Assembly (NCBI GenBank): GCA_934277655.1
Contig: CAKQVC010000078.1
Location: forward strand, 1-8,126
Direction of reading: 5' to 3'
DNA from: an uncultured Clostridia bacterium
GTDB taxonomy: Bacteria; Bacillota; Clostridia; Peptostreptococcales; Anaerovoracaceae
DNA length: 8,126 nt
Notes under the pieces: model-generated
Told to the model about the DNA's origin: nothing
The model's input: only the letters and a program-made list of their open reading frames with translations
The model's database searches: none
In this document: in pieces, positions 5,901 through 8,126 of the stretch
How positions within the stretch are numbered: position 1 is the stretch's first letter
Layout of the letters: every line of letters starts with the position of its first letter
Position numbers and translations under genes: made by a program

Positions 5901-5929
5901 ATCTTAAATCCAACCGGGGGATTTGTCAA
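5901..5929 (-). promoter_or_regulatory. Promoter for the SdpI-family gene
   Basis: On the minus strand a perfect -35 TTGACA (5929-5924) is followed by a 17-bp spacer and -10 TAAGAT (5906-5901, four of six). The start point would be near 5894, with a leader of about 27 bases to the ATG at 5867. The -35 and spacer lie within an inverted repeat (5909-5936). Confidence 0.7.
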
Positions 5930-5936
5930 GGTTGGA
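5909..5936. promoter_or_regulatory. Inverted repeat over the SdpI promoter, candidate operator
   Basis: TCCAACC (5909-5915) and GGTTGGA (5930-5936) are perfect mirror images across 14 bases, spanning the -35 box and most of the spacer of the SdpI-gene promoter. This position suits a repressor. The regulator is unknown. Confidence 0.55.
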
Positions 5937-6008
5937 GGCGGTGGCATATCTACCAAATTTCGCACATTTTCAATGCAGTGAGTAACAAGATGCTATATAT
6001 TTTAAATT

Positions 6009-7577
6009 TTAAGATTTCTCGTTTAATCTCCACAGTGCTGCCGCCAGATAAAAATCGTAGGCTGCTGGCATCAAGGTGAAATCAGTGTTTGTTATCTGCT
6101 TTATCTTATTAAGCCTGTACGTTACAGTATTTCTATGTAAAAACAAGGTAGACGCGGTGTTGTTGAGCTGCGAATCGCAGTCGATCAGGTATACCGCAAG
6201 GGTTTCCATCAGATTGTCACTATCGTCCTTTAAGGCTTCGATTATTGATTTAATATGTTCGTTTCGATTGCCTCTGTTTATGGCTAGATTTATAATCTCC
6301 TGTGAAAATATAACATCATACATGTCGCGATATTTTCGGTGAATGAAAATTTTACTCATTGCTGCTGAATTTGCACAGAAAGCAGAGTATATTTTTCTCA
6401 TTGAAGTAAGGTTTTTACCTGTATCTAAAAAGAATGATGCTCCCTCGTGCTCATTTATACATTTCTCTATTTCCGAAGCTATAATACCATCATCCTTTTT
6501 GGAAACCATTATAGAACTTAGAATTACAAGCCTGTCGTCAATGATATCTTTAACAAAGAATCTTTCATTTTCCTTTAATATGCTTTCGATCTGGCGAAGA
6601 ATTTCTTTCAAATCGTCTTCTTCCGAATCAACTACAAGAATTGTGGAGAGTTCCGAAAAAGGTATACCACTTGCTGCAAGGAATTTCTCTCCTATTATAC
6701 GAGATGATTTTAGAATCAAAGTGATAACAGTATTGTAATTCTGCATGTCGAGAGTATATCCCCATAAAGTAGAGAAAAAATTTGTACATGCACATATTTC
6801 ATCTAACTTATGCATGCTAAGGCTGTTTTCGTTACTGGAGGCATAGAGTGTGAGCCAGGTGTTTCCCGCGTGTGAAAACTCTTTTCTGTATAAATAAAAT
6901 GACTTATCCTGCAGTGATATGCTTTTGCAGAAAAGATCCGTTGAACTGTCAGCAAAGGCATCCCCAAAAAATTCCGGTTCGAATTGTCCAAAGGATGGCT
7001 TATATATTGATGTAAAATATAAGCCATTTTTATTATAAAGCACAAGATTGCAATTGTACGTTTCAGCGATTACATTGAGAAGAGTTTCCATGCTTCTTTT
7101 ATTGTAAGGAATCTGTTTTAACCTGTTTTCCACAGCATCTGCAAAAGAATCTGTGGATATTTGATCGTAGAAAACAGCTCCCATCACATCTTTAATAACA
7201 TCACTGTATCTGACACTGTATTTCATATCATCTTCAATAAGAATTAAAGGGATATTCATGACGTCTGCTGTCTGTAATAGCTCGTCAGACACGTGAGAGA
7301 TGATGGCTCCGACATAAAACAGCACTAGGGCAACGACTCCACCATCATATAGGTTTCTCATTTCCTCACATTGTTGATCCGGATCGTCTTTAATTGAAAA
7401 AAATGATGTAATTAATAATTCATTAGGATTAAATACGTTGACTGACTCAATTGTTTTTTCTGGTATTTCTACTACAGATACAGATGACACGATTCTCCCC
7501 AGCCCATTCTTTCCTGCAATCACCCTTGCGGAATGAAATGCCGGCAGTCTTAAACAATCTCGGACAGTAACACTCAT
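6009..7577 (-). CDS. PucR-family transcriptional regulator
   Basis: This 522-residue regulator has an N-terminal PucR (purine catabolism) sensing domain at about residues 5-130, including GLGRIVSSVSVVEIPE (25-40). A GGDEF-like/linker middle region of low recognisability follows. The C-terminal PucR-type helix-turn-helix lies at about 455-515, with FLHRNTVTYRLNKIKQ (479-494). B. subtilis PucR controls purine degradation and transport, and relatives control other nitrogen or sugar pathways. The start at 7577 is fixed by AGGAGG at 7587-7582. The gene is divergent from an NCS1 permease, the usual arrangement for a regulator and its target, so it probably responds to a nucleobase and controls the permease and itself. 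The gene is AT-rich (about 35% GC in a sampled 60-nt line) compared with the left half of the window. No clear terminator follows it. Confidence 0.93.
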   Translation of the reverse strand: MSVTVRDCLRLPAFHSARVIAGKNGLGRIVSSVSVVEIPEKTIESVNVFNPNELLITSFFSIKDDPDQQCEEMRNLYDGGVVALVLFYVGAIISHVSDELLQTADVMNIPLILIEDDMKYSVRYSDVIKDVMGAVFYDQISTDSFADAVENRLKQIPYNKRSMETLLNVIAETYNCNLVLYNKNGLYFTSIYKPSFGQFEPEFFGDAFADSSTDLFCKSISLQDKSFYLYRKEFSHAGNTWLTLYASSNENSLSMHKLDEICACTNFFSTLWGYTLDMQNYNTVITLILKSSRIIGEKFLAASGIPFSELSTILVVDSEEDDLKEILRQIESILKENERFFVKDIIDDRLVILSSIMVSKKDDGIIASEIEKCINEHEGASFFLDTGKNLTSMRKIYSAFCANSAAMSKIFIHRKYRDMYDVIFSQEIINLAINRGNRNEHIKSIIEALKDDSDNLMETLAVYLIDCDSQLNNTASTLFLHRNTVTYRLNKIKQITNTDFTLMPAAYDFYLAAALWRLNEKS

Positions 7578-7606
7578 GACTCCTCCTATTTTAATTCTTT
7601 TCTTTT

Positions 7607-7635
7607 ATAATAGCAAAACTTCCGGCTTTAATCAA
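7607..7635 (-). promoter_or_regulatory. Promoter for the pucR-like gene
   Basis: On the minus strand, -35 TTGATT (7635-7630) and -10 TATTAT (7612-7607) are spaced 17 bp. A TG one base before the -10 makes it an extended -10 promoter. Transcription would start near 7600, giving a short leader with AGGAGG just before the ATG. Confidence 0.65.
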
Positions 7636-7639
7636 GATT

Positions 7640-7657
7640 ATTGTGCAAAAGCACAAT
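7640..7657. promoter_or_regulatory. Perfect palindrome between divergent promoters, candidate operator
   Basis: ATTGTGC (7640-7646) and GCACAAT (7651-7657) are exact mirror images around AAAA. The site lies five bases upstream of the pucR -35 box, centred near -48 for pucR and about -76 for the permease. These are typical activator positions. PucR itself is the obvious candidate binder, but the layout also resembles CRP/FNR-type 16-bp sites. Confidence 0.65.
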
Positions 7658-7689
7658 GTAATTGATAAATAATTTTGTCATCTGCATAG

Positions 7690-7718
7690 TTATCATTTTA
7701 AGAATTATGTGTTATCAT
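7690..7718 (+). promoter_or_regulatory. Likely promoter for the NCS1 permease
   Basis: TTATCA (7690-7695, four of six) and TATCAT (7713-7718, five of six) are spaced 17 bp. The start would be near 7725, with a short leader containing a strong ribosome site AGAGGAGGTG (7731-7740) before ATG 7747. The weak -35 fits a promoter needing an activator. Both elements lie in an exact 8-bp repeat GTTATCAT (7689-7696, 7711-7718). Confidence 0.45.
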
Positions 7719-7746
7719 ATAGAAAATTTAAGAGGAGGTGCCCATT

Positions 7747-8126
7747 ATGAGTACAAACGAAAACAAAGGTAAGAAAGCAGAAGTCACGGCTCTGCAGGCG
7801 ATTTCTGCTGAAGATAGAAAAGACTGGATTTCGTTAGCCTTCGTTCAGGCCGGCATATGTGTATGTGTTCCTGCATTCCTGTTGGGAGCATTGTTAGCAG
7901 AAGCAATGCCTATATGGCCTGCAATTATTTCAGGTGCTTTAGGCAACTTAATTGTAGTAGTAGGTATGGTCGCAACAGGAATGATAGGCTGTGACCTTGG
8001 ACTGGCATCCTGCACGTGCTGCCAGGGAGGTTTCGGAAAAAGCGGAGCCAGATTTATCGTAAGTACCATCTTTGCTGTTAACATGATGGGCTGGTTTGGA
8101 ATCCAAAATGGAGTATGTGGAGAAGG
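7747..8126 (+). CDS. NCS1-family cytosine/purine permease (5' part, runs off the window)
   Basis: The first 126 codons of an open frame reach the window end. The ATG at 7747 follows a strong ribosome site (AGGAGGTG at 7733-7740). After a charged N-terminus (residues 1-25) come hydrophobic segments at about 29-52, 57-80 and 102-124. Recognisable NCS1/CodB-like features are the GNLIVVVGMVATGMIGCDLGL run (two parts, 66-86), the FGKSGARF turn (96-103) and GWFGIQ (115-120), the conserved substrate-region motif of cytosine permeases. It would import cytosine or a related base with a cation. Transcription diverges from the PucR-family regulator, its likely controller. Unusually, Cys residues cluster at 82, 89, 91 and 92 where relatives usually have small or aliphatic residues. 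The rest of the gene, and probably catabolic enzymes, lie to the right. Confidence 0.85.
   Translation, partial: MSTNENKGKKAEVTALQAISAEDRKDWISLAFVQAGICVCVPAFLLGALLAEAMPIWPAIISGALGNLIVVVGMVATGMIGCDLGLASCTCCQGGFGKSGARFIVSTIFAVNMMGWFGIQNGVCGE

Noticed and set aside
5868..6008. Terminator for the pucR-like gene
   Set aside because: Only AT-rich sequence and a weak 3-4 bp hairpin are present, with no stable stem followed by Ts on the minus strand.
6343..6738. 131-codon rightward frame opposite pucR
   Set aside because: It has low-complexity Ser/Ile-rich composition typical of an antisense frame of an AT-rich gene, and no ribosome site.

Overview
The window looks like a chromosomal stretch of a low-to-moderate GC Firmicute, most likely a gut-type Clostridia (Lachnospiraceae-like). 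This is inferred from strong AGGAGG-type ribosome binding sites, sigma-A promoters, and protein families typical of that group (paired ABC exporters, MATE pump, SdpI/DUF1648, PucR). No RNA gene, CRISPR array, insertion sequence or phage gene is visible.

Layout. Positions 20-1753 (+) hold a half-size ABC exporter interrupted by an in-frame TAA at 566-568; both parts are otherwise intact. After a 285-bp gap with a near-consensus promoter comes a patatin-like phospholipase (2039-2965, +). It runs 19 bp into the 3' end of a convergent MATE efflux gene (2947-4329, -). There is no terminator at that junction. A textbook hairpin plus T7, readable on the + strand, lies about 640 bp further on, inside the MATE gene. 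A 332-bp divergent spacer (4330-4661) carries a promoter and repeat-rich leader for MATE, a ten-G tract, and a promoter for a 137-codon remnant of a YtcJ-type amidohydrolase (4662-5075, +). A bidirectional terminator (5098-5145) separates that remnant from an SdpI/DUF1648 membrane protein (5160-5867, -). Next are a full-length PucR-family regulator (6009-7577, -) and, divergent from it, the first 126 codons of an NCS1 cytosine/purine permease (7747 to window end, +).

How the parts relate. The right end looks like a nucleobase uptake module: PucR regulator and NCS1 permease fire from back-to-back promoters around a perfect palindrome. The left part is a set of membrane export and lipid-hydrolysis genes without an obvious shared pathway. 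Base composition differs: sampled 60-nt lines are about 57% GC in the ABC gene, 35% in pucR and 40% in the permease, so the right module may have a different history. The two broken genes (ABC exporter, amidohydrolase) suggest a region under decay. I do not see a clearly new multi-gene system. The most unusual signals are the terminator embedded antisense in the MATE gene, the in-frame stop with a nearby restart codon, and the structured MATE leader.
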